A DNA stretch of 64,000 nucleotides. Source: Amphibalanus amphitrite. Its lineage: Eukaryota; Arthropoda; Thecostraca; Balanomorpha; Balanidae. The stretch is taken from assembly GCF_019059575.1 (NCBI RefSeq), contig NW_024881592.1:434001-498000 (forward strand). Direction: 5' to 3'. How positions within the stretch are numbered: position 1 is the first letter of the stretch; every line of letters starts with the position of its first letter. The notes beneath the pieces were generated by a model. The model was given only the letters and a program-made list of their open reading frames with translations. It was not told the DNA's origin and did no database searches. Positions 46,634 to 56,644 of this stretch are shown one piece after another. The position numbers and the translations under genes were made by a program.

Positions 46634-47785
46634 CCCGGGCCGGGCCGGGGATGTTTGAACCCCCCCCCCTTGCGGCTTTTCGCAGATAGGTATCTCAAAA
46701 ACGGCGGCACAGAGCCTGTTCAAGCATTTTTCCGAACATGTGAAAATCGCAGATCCAGGTCTCTAAAGGTCAGGTCAGTGGTCACGTCAAGTGACCTCGC
46801 CTCAGAAAAAGGTTAGAAACCTCGTCATAGCTACACTGACTTAACGATCGCCTTGAAACTTTCAGCGATTGATAAGCATAACAATACATGCAAAGTTTAT
46901 ATTGCGGAATTTTGATATCGGTGACCTAAGGTCAGGTCAGTTTTGTGACCTCTCCATCATAAGTCAATGGGAGAAAATTGAAACGCGTATCTTTAGGACG
47001 AACGTCATTCCAAACACTTTCAATCATTGGGAACAGGTAGACTTGACTAGCTGGACCGAAAAATGGTACCCGCGACCACTCCTTATGTCCCTTGAGGCCA
47101 TATCAGGTCATAAAAGGTTCCCAGCAGTTTTTTGACAATAACTTTTGATAGAGACAACCTAGAGCGTTGAAAACACCTCAGATGTGTTCAGCTCGACGAT
47201 ACGGATCGATTGATATGCAGCATAGCCTTTTCCAATAAGGTCATGACCTTGACCTGAGGTCAAATTTTCAAAATGACCTTTCGATGTCAAATTATAGTTC
47301 ATTCGACGGTCTCGACGAGAGGAACACGATGCTGGCAAAATAAAACTCGCCACTTTCTTGAGTCAAAAGAGAGTGCAGAAAAAAACTGTTTTTCATAAAA
47401 CGGCTATTTTTGGAGTTTTTGCCCTCTGGAGTTTAAACCGTTGACCTGTTTAAGGTCAAATTTGAGGACATGACGGCGAAAAAAAGCTGAAAGAGCTATC
47501 AAATGCGCTTTTCGGCGGTGCTTTAGCTCCATTGGTTACTGAGTTATGTGCCGGGTTTTCGAAAATGGTTGAAAGCCAGATTTGACCTTTGATGACCTCT
47601 GGCGACATGACCTTTGACCTGACCTAAAAAATGACAGAAGTATTGTCTTCATTATTTTTGACGCTCTTTCGAATGCCGCTTATCACGTGTCGCTATGTGG
47701 CCCAGGAGCCGAGTTACACGGGGGAGGGGGTGTTCAGACACCCCCGGCCCGGCGCGGTTGGCGCCAAGCACCAGCCCGGCGCGGG
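46634..47785. mobile_element. TTAA-type (piggyBac-like) element E6
   Basis: Flanked by TTAA (left) and TTGA (right, decayed). It starts CCCGGGCCGGGCCGGGG and ends CCCGGCGCGGG. Hairpin centres are GTTTGAAC at left and TGTTCAGACA at right. The right end carries the duplicated terminal motif (CCCGGCGCGGTTGG, then CCCGGCGCGGG). Dense in TGACCT words. Confidence 0.75.
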
Positions 47786-47933
47786 TTGATGTGGAGGTCA
47801 ACATTTCATCTCCTTATGTAGCTCCTTATGAGTGGTGGCTGAATGCAGTCAATTAAATGACCTTACCTCTGTGATCTGGCACTCATTCCTATTGTGTGGC
47901 TGTAAAGGCAATGTATCAGAACAGAACACTGAA

Positions 47934-48215
47934 CCCGGGAGTTGCTGGGGTATTTCGCCACCCGCCATTTGCTGGGGGGGGGGGGGGGCGTTAAACGCCC
48001 TAAGCTGATACCTCGAGAACCAATAGGCGCAGCGATACGCACAAAGCGGCAAACGAAAGAACGCGACGAGACGCTTCAGATGAGTACTTTAAAATTGAAT
48101 TTTGAGGTCACAGGCTGGGTCAAGGTCAGGTCAAACACCTGAAATCGGGCTTTCAGTAGCACGGACTTCAGAACCTCGCAATGGGCGTCTCTTGTCATAA
48201 ACTCTGTCAAAACGG
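47934..48215. mobile_element. TTAA-type element E7, left part
   Basis: CCCGGGAGTTGCTGGGG at 47934 matches the inverted CCCCAGCAACTCGCGGG ending at 56446. The right part resumes at 55879. The intervening 7.6 kb is a hAT element with its own target duplication. The flanking TTAA is decayed on both sides. Confidence 0.65.
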
Positions 48216-48296
48216 TGCACAAGCAGGGGCGTCGCCACGGCTCCCCAACTTGTACGGACACATTCTGTCAGGCGTAACACTTGTCAGAAGCGTTAA

Positions 48297-48688
48297 CCCA
48301 CGCGGGCCCGGGGGGTGTTTTTCGTCCTCCCTCCCCCCTCCCCTCCCCACCCCGGACGGATAGTTGCGATAGCCCCCGAATGCCTAGAGGTTTCGGAAAA
48401 AATACAAAGACATTTTTTATGCCTAGTACCTACATTGGGTCAGAGGGCAGGTCAGCGATCCCGACCTCCGAGGTTTTTTTTTTGCAGATGTCTTCAACAA
48501 AAAAGGTCCTAGACCTAAAGCAGTGGCACCAACGCATTAGTCATATCAAGACGCGTCGAATGACATACAGGTTGTTTGAAAAGGTCAACTTTTGTTGACC
48601 TCATGTGATCTCGAATGGCCTTTGGTTGACTTTTACACATGATCAGTCTCTTGCTGTATTTGAAGTCACTGCTCACGATTTTGTCATT
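48297..48688. mobile_element. TTAA-type element E8, left part
   Basis: Starts at a TTAA (48293-48296) with CCCACGCGGGCCCGGGG and aligns with E5. It is interrupted at 48688 by a CACTG element, resumes at 53284-53388, is interrupted again by a TA element, and resumes at 55652-55745. Its right end is missing. The E5-like text (TCTAAGC..CATTTAG, then GTGAAATAGCCT, then CCACAAATAGGG) continues across each junction. Confidence 0.75.
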
Positions 48689-48899
48689 CACTGAAAACTA
48701 AAATGATTCCGGGGGGGTGATATTAGGAGAATGGTCTAAAACGAAACCCCAATTATTCCCGTAATATACTTCAAGTAGCACCTTTTTGGCCTTAGATACT
48801 CCCAATATCCCAACATTATTACCCTAATATGCCTGTTGGATGGCTAAGTGGAATCAAAATGATTATCTGGTTATGCCTCCATTATTCTTACGAAATGCC

Positions 48900-49203
48900 T
48901 AGTGTATTCCCCCTGATTCTCCTCTATGCCCCTTTGATGCCCCCTAGCATAGTTCGGATGCTCCGTCTAAACCCGATCTATGCTCCTTTGATGCTCTCTA
49001 TATACCCCATTGATGCTCCTTTGATGGTTGCTATAAACCCCATTGATGCTCCTTTGATGCTTTCTATACACCGCATTGATGCTCCTTTGATGCTCTCTAC
49101 ATACCCCATTGATGCTCTCTTTATACCCCATTGATGCTGATTTGATGCTCTCTATACACCACATTGATGCTCCTTTGATGCTCTCTATATACCCCATTGA
49201 TGC
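48900..49203. repeat. 33-bp minisatellite
   Basis: About nine copies of a 33-bp unit containing ATTGATGCTCCTTTGATGCT and TATATACCCC. The multiple-of-three period produces open frames on both strands that are not genes. Confidence 0.93.
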
Positions 49204-49212
49204 TTCGTTCCG

Positions 49213-49370
49213 CAGTGGCGGATCAAGGGATGGGCTCGCGGGGTCATGTTATTCCTCTGAGATCCCCATGAGATACCCAGCGCACTGATTTCTTTACCCA
49301 CACAAAGGTAAGAGACGCCATTTATGTAACCACCTTCGCCCTTCCTCTGAATTTCCTGGATCCGCCCATG
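49213..49370. mobile_element. hAT-like MITE inside the CACTG element
   Basis: Starts CAGTGGCGGATC and ends GGATCCGCCCATG, similar to other hAT ends in the window. The flanking octamers do not match, so the boundaries are approximate. Confidence 0.55.
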
Positions 49371-49597
49371 CCATCGACGCTCAGCCACACCAACAGCAAC
49401 CACGATACGCTTGTGTGTATAAGAAAAACGTACTGTATTGATTGGAAAGACAACTGCCTCTGCATTCATTTCAAAATCACAGCTTCCTAGTTGCCAAGAG
49501 ACATTCAATTTGTACTATCCATATTAAACATACGTCACGCACACGCCTCATATAACAAATGCCATATCACATGTTGAGATCCAGGCCGTAAAAAACA

Positions 49598-49660
49598 CAT
49601 GACACACGAGAAGCGCCGCTGGCTCTTCTACGATGACCGTTCCCTCTTACGAAGGAGTCG
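49598..49660 (-). pseudogene. Decayed second copy of the exon-3 start
   Basis: This 60-bp stretch resembles 50178-50235: both hold CGCCGCTGGC..TTC..ATGA followed by CGACCGTTCCCTC or its variant on the plus strand. In the gene's reading direction it has a stop codon. It appears to be a partial duplication of the last exon. Confidence 0.45.
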
Positions 49661-49931
49661 CAAAACAACCGGTGCCCCTTCAAATGGCGTGGTTTTTCCC
49701 ACCTTTGCTACACAACGAAAGTTGAGCGTGTGGCTCCTACAAGTTCCCCCTCCCTGACCTCAAGAAAGTCCGACAACGTATCCCAGGGGCTGCCACAGGA
49801 TGTCAATAGGCCCGTCCATGCCGCTTGTGACCCCTTTCCCTGTGGGGCGGGCCATCACATCCGTCTCCATCATCTCCGTCCATCACTCCGTCTCCACTCC
49901 GCCCCTGGGCTTACCTCACTGCGCGGGCACA

Positions 49932-52444
49932 CTATGCTGTCAGCACCGACAGATTTTTCAGCGCGTCCGCCGTCGCTGTTGACTCTGCCGGCAGCCCCAG
50001 GATGTCGTGGACGATGAACCACATCGTGGAGCGCGATGCACGGGACACTTTCTGGTTGAAGACGTAGTGGGCGACCCCGAAGAGAAGGAGTGCCTCTTCA
50101 AGGCACTGGGCGCTGGCCATCACTGTTTCTTCGACCACGATGTCGAAACTCGTCTCCCGCTCGTGTATCAGGGGACGTGTCATCGTCGCCGCTGGCGCTT
50201 CCATGACGACCGTTCCCTCCTCACCCAGAAGGCGCAGCAGTACCAGCGCCGCGTCCTCTGTGGATCAGGCAAGAAGGACGACGGACATATCACTTACTCA
50301 TTTGCGGATATTTTTTATTCACACTGACGGGTCCAGGGATGCAGCTGGAAGCTACCCCGTGTCGATATTTTGCGAAGTTACGTGCAACAGTATGCGCACC
50401 GTAATCGATCCAAAATGCGGCGATGCCATTTTTTTCTAACTAAAAAGTCACTATTACGAACTAATTCTGGACGCCCTATATAGTACAGTAAAAAAAAAAA
50501 CGGAATACACAGTCGAAATCCTGAGCAGTTTCTACATAGTATCGAAACATGTACTTTAAATGCAAAAAAAAACTTGCTTTAAAATATTACGTTTTTTTTC
50601 ACACTTTGTTGACTTGTCCTCGCCACAAAATTGTATGCCAGAACAAACTAAACGATCCATACGTCCAACACGAGTGGATTGTTACTGTATATTGTTGGAT
50701 TGTTGGATGTGGATTGTTACCCTTACTCACTGAAAACTTTTTTTACCATTTCCTGAAGGGTAAACCCGCCATAGCATGGTAGCTTGACACACAGACGTTT
50801 TTTACCACCTTCCAGATGGTAAATTTTACTCTTTCATGAAGAGTAAACTCGCCAGGGAGGGGTAACATGACACACAGACGTTTTTTACCATCTTATGAAT
50901 GGTAAACTCTTTTGATTTACTCTTGTCTAGAGTGTAACATTTTTTGGGTTACACTCTTTGGAAGGGTAAATCTTTAACGGAACCCTTTTCTAGGGAGTAA
51001 GTCATCATCTACTCTGTGCTTTACCCTCCTACAGAGAGTATATTCTTCTGGCCTACCCTTTGTCACATGGTAATGTTTACTCTTTCCTTTAGTGTAAACC
51101 CCCCAGAGGATGGTAACAGACTCACAGACGCTTCCTTCAGAAGCTTCACGAAGCTTCTGTTAACCGGAGCTCACCAACTAAAAAAAAAACATGCTTCAAG
51201 AGCAACAATGTATATTTGGCTTCCGTACAAACAATACGAGGGGCACACCAGCCATGAACATTGTGAGACTCTTCACTCATTCATACGAATTTATACAAAG
51301 CGTTCAGCAATGCACAAGCGATACCTAAATAAACACCACGATACAACTTGAATGCAATTTGAATATGAATACCTACAAGACATTCAGCGCCCTCATATTG
51401 GATAAGGCACATCGCACAATATTTGAAGTGAGCGACGGCGTTCCTGGGTGGTCGCCCGTCTGCGTGAGATAATGAGACTGGATCACTACAGTACAAGTCT
51501 TTTTCAAAGTCACCAACAAAATGCATAAACTTGTAGCATCACAACAAAATTAATGTACGTACTCACAACACTAGGCCACGTGGCCGTGCATGGGGTCCTG
51601 TTAACCAGGTCAAATTAGCACCACTCAACGGCACGCAATGCTCTAGCACATCGGTACTTACAACAAAATGTCCATAGAGGCTCTATAGGCGATGAACATT
51701 GAACAACACACAAGCACAATCACCAAAGGCCACGCCGCGCGGCACCGACACTGCTCACATCCGCTCTCGGAGACCAACGGCCGAAAACTGACAGATGCGC
51801 GCGGCCTTCAAACCGCAAACGGCCGATCTCGTTTCTGATTGGCTGAATGGTTCCATTTCAAATATCATCTTCACGAGGGTAAACAAGATCCACGCATGAA
51901 ACGACTATCTGTACACGAGTCACGATACCCAGGAGGAAAGAGTTTTCATGATGTTCTGGATCGCGAGAGTAATATTGATATTTACATGGTAATAATACTC
52001 TTCGCTGGCGAATAAGTTCATATTAACCACGTACCGTTACTATGCACATAATGGTAGCAGCGAGTTACCCTTTCAATATACTCTTATCTTGCGGGTTTGA
52101 TGAAAATGAACTCTCCAGGAGGTAGTAAAAAAGTTTTGAGTGCTGTACTGGACGAGTGGACTCGTAACTACATGTGGCAAGTGAAGTGGTTTAACATGCT
52201 GGCCTTTTGTGACATGACCGCAACTAAGCAAATATTTGAAATTGAACTGAGCACATAGCACCCATAATTAAAGACCAATATTATCAGCATAATATTGCAG
52301 GCGCATTTTCCCACAAAATGCATTTTAAGTCGCAAGTGCATTCTCACCTCGACTGCGCGACGTCTTCTCCACTACCTTGTCCAAAACAGCACCCAGGGCG
52401 GCGTTGTACTCTTGCTGGACAGGCTTACCAGCGATAAGTTCCAT
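49932..52444 (-). CDS. Two-coding-exon gene, 140 residues, unknown product
   Basis: Coding exon A is 52456-52348: its acceptor is CTGTCCGCAG, its donor GTGAGAA, and ATG lies at 52444. Coding exon B is 50257-49932: its acceptor is CTGATCCACAG and it ends in TAG. Exon A leaves one base of a codon and exon B supplies the other two, so the frame passes exactly through the junction. The protein starts MELIAGKPVQQEY and has a hydrophobic segment DAALVLLRLLGEEG just after the junction. After it comes ECLEEALLLFGVAHYVFN-like sequence (true start CLEEALLLFG) and WFIVHDILGLP. The second half resembles, by eye, the C-terminal segment of many unnamed animal proteins found near transposons (hydrophobic run, YxFN, then F-I-x-x-x-ILG). 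GC-rich third positions support coding. The intron between the exons, 52347-50258, contains the CACTG element 50728-52142. It may be element-encoded or captured from the host; no enzymatic motif is visible. Confidence 0.6.
50738..51115. repeat. Array of short TTTACY..RGTAAA hairpins
   Basis: At least six near-palindromic units of 20-25 bp, each of the form TTTAC(C/T)..(A/G)GTAAA, occur in succession (about 50742-50764, 50801-50823, 50825-50847, 50884-50906, 50915-50936, 51074-51098). GACACACAGACGTTTTTTACC is repeated between some of them. Confidence 0.8.
51662..51845 (-). promoter_or_regulatory. CCAAT/CpG promoter-like block with exon-1-like donor
   Basis: On the minus strand an AGCCAATCAG box (51844-51835) is followed by CpG-rich sequence and a leader. 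The leader contains ATGGACATTTTGTT (from 51675) just before GTAAGTACC. It lies about 300 bp inside the right terminus and points inward, like the block at 33375-33621. A downstream exon could not be assigned. Confidence 0.4.
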
Positions 52445-52675
52445 CTCTTTCCAGAGCTGCGGACAGAAACGGAATGGGATGTTTGTATATAGGTAACATA
52501 CCATCGTTGACTAGATTATGTGTGTATTGGGGTTTTAGGTCGCCGCAACTTCTTAGCCCGCAAGCGAGCCAGTTTTCACCCGCAACCTTAGAAGAACACT
52601 ACATATGAAAAATCAAGGGCCTAAGTCAATCCAAGCATTTCATCGTCATACGAGTTCCTCATGTTAAGTACTCAC

Positions 52676-52795
52676 CCTCAATAAGGCTCAATTCCAGCCT
52701 AAGAATGGCACCACTCGCAACCACACAGCACCCAACACCGCTCTTCACTGATCACCGGAAATGGCGGAGAAAAATGGCGGACCTTTGGCGCGTTC
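52676..52795 (-). promoter_or_regulatory. Promoter and non-coding first exon of the 140-residue gene
   Basis: On the minus strand, two CCGCCATTT words (YY1-like) and ATTTCCGG (ETS-like) occur at about 52775-52745. A leader without ATG follows and ends in TTATTGAGG before GTGAGTAC (donor at 52675). The next acceptor, CTGTCCGCAG, is 219 bp downstream at exon A. The set is typical of a broad, TATA-less animal promoter. Confidence 0.5.
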
Positions 52796-53388
52796 CTGAT
52801 GCTTCCAACGAAGAATCATTGAGGAATAATATGGTTCTACTCGGGTGATATCAAGAGTATTTTGAAAGAATCAGGCAAAGGAAGCATAACAGAAGAATAT
52901 GAAAGCATCTCAAGGGAATATGAGCCTCCCTGTGATCCCGGCAAGATACCCTCTGGGCAATGAAAGGGTATATTGCAAGAATAGATAGAGAATCATAAAG
53001 GCATAACTATCAGCGACTGGGGTATCAACAGCATCTTATACGCACGGAATCATGCAGAATCATTTGGGGTATCAATGGCATAATATGGTTCTCAAAGGGT
53101 GATATCAAGAGCTTATTAAGAGAATCAATAATTCATGGAGGACGAGGGAATATCATGGGAATATGAAGCCAATTGCGATTCCATGAATATACCCCATAGG
53201 TATAATGAAGAGATCAAAAGGGAATAATTGGGGTATAGACTTCAATGATCAGGTCATCAGGAGATTCATTTTGTTTTTCAGTGTTCCTTTTGCTCTAAGC
53301 GAGCATTCATTTAGGGCCTCAGCATAACAAAAGTGACATAATTATTATGGCTGACGTATCAGTGAAATAGCCTATACATAGGAGGATA

Positions 53389-55651
53389 CAGGGTGTAACG
53401 ACATTTTCTGTACACCTTTCTTCCTGCTGTAATTAAGAAACAAGACAATTTGAGGTGAGGTTTTTCCTTTTGATGATGATATACCCACCTTTCATAACAT
53501 CATATTTAGAAATGCCTGGAGCATTCCAGCCACTGGGTTTTCAAGCACAGCTGGGTTTGATGTGGACTGACGCCGATATTGTGCCTACATACAGCTGGAC
53601 GGTGCTGGAGACGGGTGTCCCCTTAATCACCTCCTGCTGGACAAAAGTCCATAAAATCTCGATGGAATTAGGATGACAGCTATTTGTAGACCGTTAGTCC
53701 AGAAGGAAAGGAGCTTCTCTCGTCGTCACTTCTCATTCTCCTACGGACTTAAATGTAGCGCTCCAGCCTGCACGAAGGCAGCATGCTTAAATCAAACCCT
53801 TTTAGAAACCGAGCCCTCTCGTGCCGTCCGATTGAGCGGCTCCAACTACTTGCTTGCCAGGATATTGCTCCGGTAATGCTCGTTACTGATGGTGGTCTTC
53901 TGTGACACAATGCACAGTTGGAACATCCCACAGCAGCTGAATATGCTTCAGACCTGGGCCTTGGCCGGATGTTTGACGCCGCGGTGACGGCCGGCACGTT
54001 TGAGTTACTGGCAGCCAACACAAGGCCGCTTTGATAGTTCAAAGGACAATACAGCGCGAATAGCTACTCATTCCACCAGGCCACCTTGCTCATGTCTTCC
54101 TTCGACCAGTGGATGCGTCATGGCGTGAGGCCAAAGCGGGCGCACTGGCTATTTTCCCGTCGACTTCGTTGTCTTTTTTTCAGTTTAATGGGCAGAAGAA
54201 CAAAGTTAAGGGGCGGAGAGCGATAAGTCATGATGTGGGCCCGCTTATTATCTGCCTTGCCAAGAATTCAAGTCAATCTGCGGATTGATTGTTGCCGTTT
54301 CCTTGTCGCTATCTTGACAACGCTCCTAACCACTTGGTAAAGGGCAGCTTTTGCGGTCGCGGCCAGGCTGAGTTCACTCAATAGGAGTTCACCAATCAAG
54401 TCCCAGCTTATTGGCTTATTGCGCCCCAGGTAGATGTGCAGCTGGCTGCTGCTGATATCCAGCTGCTGGCAGCTTCAGGCTCATAATCATTGCCGTCATG
54501 CGACAAGCATGTTTCTTTAACCCTCGCATGTGTAGGGGGGGGGGTCGGATGGACCCCCCCATGGTTTTTCGCGAATAACTCGCGTAAAAAGCGGCCGATC
54601 GCGACGAAACTTTCAGTACCCTCGCATTGATCAATTTTACACCTACCCTGAAAATTTCATGACCCTGACCCAAATGACCTTTGACCTGTGACCTCTTTTC
54701 CGAGACTATGTTTGGCCGGAATCGCGATTTCGCGTATGTCGGCTCGCACTAGCCGCGTGTTTGCAAGCTTTTCGTGGTTTCAAACGTTCAAACATGTGAT
54801 TTGATGTTACTCCCGTGTGTGTCAAGGTCACCTGAAGGTCAGGTCAGGTCAATGACCTTTGGTGACCTCGGGTGACCTCGGGTCACTTTTTCGAGTTTTA
54901 CATGTTTCTAGGCTAGTTTTTTGGAGCTGAATTCGAATTTAGCAACCATTTGAACATTTACGAAGTAGTTTTGGTGACTTCGTAACATGTTACGAAGCTG
55001 TCAGAGGCGGTTGACACGTATTACGAATACCCGTCACGACGCCTACTGGTTGACCTGACCTGACCTGACCCGACCTGGTCTAAATGCTTCAAGACATCAT
55101 CTGTGATCAAAACTAACACGATATTCGTAATCAGCACCCCGAAAAACCCCTTAGCAGCCACACTTTACGACTTTCTAACAGGTCCCGATTTTCCCGACTT
55201 TGGGTCATTGACCTGACCTGGAAGGTCAACCAATGACCTAGGACCTTAAAATTGGGTATCATCGGCTTCCTCTCGTCACGGGCAACACGCTCGTTTTTTC
55301 CGCGAAGCTCTAGCTCGATCAGGGGCCAAACGGCAAGGGGGGGGTCCAACCGACCCCCCCCCCCTACACATTAGAAGCTGGCAAACGCCGCACACATGCG
55401 AGGGTTAATACGAAAGGAGAGACTGCTCCTTTCTCTCCATTACGTTAGTCGAAAACTATCAAATGAACCCGTCGGTGACTCAACTCTTACTCGGAGCAAG
55501 AGTCATCTGACAAGGTCAGGTCACCACTGAGTTGAGAGTCGATACTAGAGGCACTTACTCATCCAGCATTCCCGCTTCTGACATCAGAAAAGAAACTGTG
55601 CGAACAGATATGGCGAAAAAATAGATGTCCGGCAAATCTCGTTACACCCTA
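53389..55651. mobile_element. TA-flanked TIR element in E8
   Basis: Left CAGGGTGTAACGA and right TCGTTACACCCTA are inverted copies between TA dinucleotides (53387-53388 and 55652-55653). E5 supplies the uninterrupted reference (GCAGGGATACTCTTCTG). TA targeting suggests Tc1/mariner-like, but no transposase could be recognised at 53389-54516 or 55409-55651. It contains TTAA element E9. Confidence 0.65.
54521..55404. mobile_element. TTAA-type (piggyBac-like) element E9
   Basis: Flanked by TTAA at 54517-54520 and 55405-55408. It starts CCCTCGCATGTGTAGGGG and closes with the inverted ACACATGCGAGGG. Hairpin centres are GTCGGATGGAC at left and GTCCAACCGAC at right. The AAACTTTCAGTACC box lies near 54608. 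The tandem TGACC run at about 55047-55075 is the densest in the window. Confidence 0.88.
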
Positions 55652-55878
55652 TATACTCTTGCGTGACATTGACTTTGGGGCGGCCTTGGATCGTAGCTTT
55701 AACCACAAATAGGGGCTGATAAGCTTTAAGCTACTTCAAAACATGTGCAAACTGCAAAGACTGTATTTGCAGTCTTCGAAACTTGTACGGACATTCCGTA
55801 CAAGTTTTCGGGCCTTCCAAAACTTGCACGGACACTGTCCGTAGTGTCCGTAGTGGTGGCGACGCCCATGTGCACAAG

Positions 55879-56446
55879 CCATCATATAAGGCCTACAAGA
55901 GTGTCAGATCCATGTAGGGTTCAGTCAAGCATAGGTCAGGGTCAAGGTCAGGTCAACCAGATACCTAGGCCCCGGAAATCGAAACTGATATTCGCAGCCT
56001 GTGGCACATGTTTTATGGGTAATTTCGGGTGTAGAACACGATGGTGACATTCATTTTATCATATGTGTACGTGTTTGGTTCAAAAAGTTCAATTTAAGAA
56101 ATGCATGTATCATGGTCGTGAAGTAGTCACGCGAAATTGGCAAGATTTAATTCCAGACTTTGGAAAATGCGGAACGGTAGTCAAAAATCGAAGACAGCCA
56201 TTTGATTGGTAACTGTATTGGCAGTCTAATGGCATTTACGGCATGTCTGCATCTTTATTCTGCGATTTTATATGATTTTTTGAACATATGCCGTTTTTGG
56301 TCGAAAACTCGGAAAGCATGACGTCACTAAAACCTCGATATCTCAAAAATTTTCCGGTTGATTTGTTTGTCACAATAAACTTCAATCAATTCCCTACAGG
56401 TCCCCAGACTTTCGCCCCCCCCCCTTCCTCCCCAGCAACTCGCGGG
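55879..56446. mobile_element. TTAA-type element E7, right part
   Basis: Continues E7 after the hAT target duplication, with AGGTCAGGGTCAAGGTCAGG near 55935, and ends in a C-run followed by CCCCAGCAACTCGCGGG. Confidence 0.6.
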
Positions 56447-56644
56447 TTTTAATTAATGTGTTGCGAATACCATGCGTTGTATAGTTTAGGCATTCGCATA
56501 TTTACCTATTTACCTGTACAATCACTAACAGAATAACGCTCACCAATGTATAGACGAAATCTGATAGGTACCTATAAAATTGGTGAACACAATAACAAAT
56601 GCACAATGCAAAACACATGGACGGCTCCAATGCATTGAAAAAGC

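Larger units (their letters stand above)
50728..52142 (-). mobile_element. 1.4-kb CACTG-TIR element in the gene's intron
   Basis: Left CACTGAAAACTTTTTTTACC and right TAAAAAAGTTTTGAGTG are inverted copies flanked by CT. Its left third is an array of short hairpins, and its right part has a CCAAT/CpG promoter-like block facing inward. No transposase frame was recognised. Confidence 0.75.
48689..53283 (-). mobile_element. 4.6-kb CACTG-TIR element carrying a spliced gene
   Basis: The left end CACTGAAAACTAAAATGATT and the right end AATGAATC-type inverted copy closing in TTTTTCAGTG are flanked by TT. Comparison of E8 with E5 shows the insertion point. It holds a 33-bp minisatellite, a hAT-like MITE, a two-coding-exon gene on the minus strand, and a second CACTG element lying in that gene's intron. 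Subterminal regions are rich in GGAATAT and GGGTATC words. Confidence 0.75.
48224..55870. mobile_element. 7.6-kb hAT element interrupting E7
   Basis: Starts CAGGGGCGTCGCCAC and ends GTGGCGACGCCCATG, flanked by perfect TGCACAAG duplications at 48216-48223 and 55871-55878. Its own sequence is only about 70 bp at the left and 125 bp at the right. The rest is TTAA element E8 and everything inserted into E8. No hAT transposase was seen. Confidence 0.88.

Noticed and set aside
48829..49134. 101-codon plus-strand frame of PIDAPLML-type repeats
   Set aside because: Translation of the 33-bp minisatellite.
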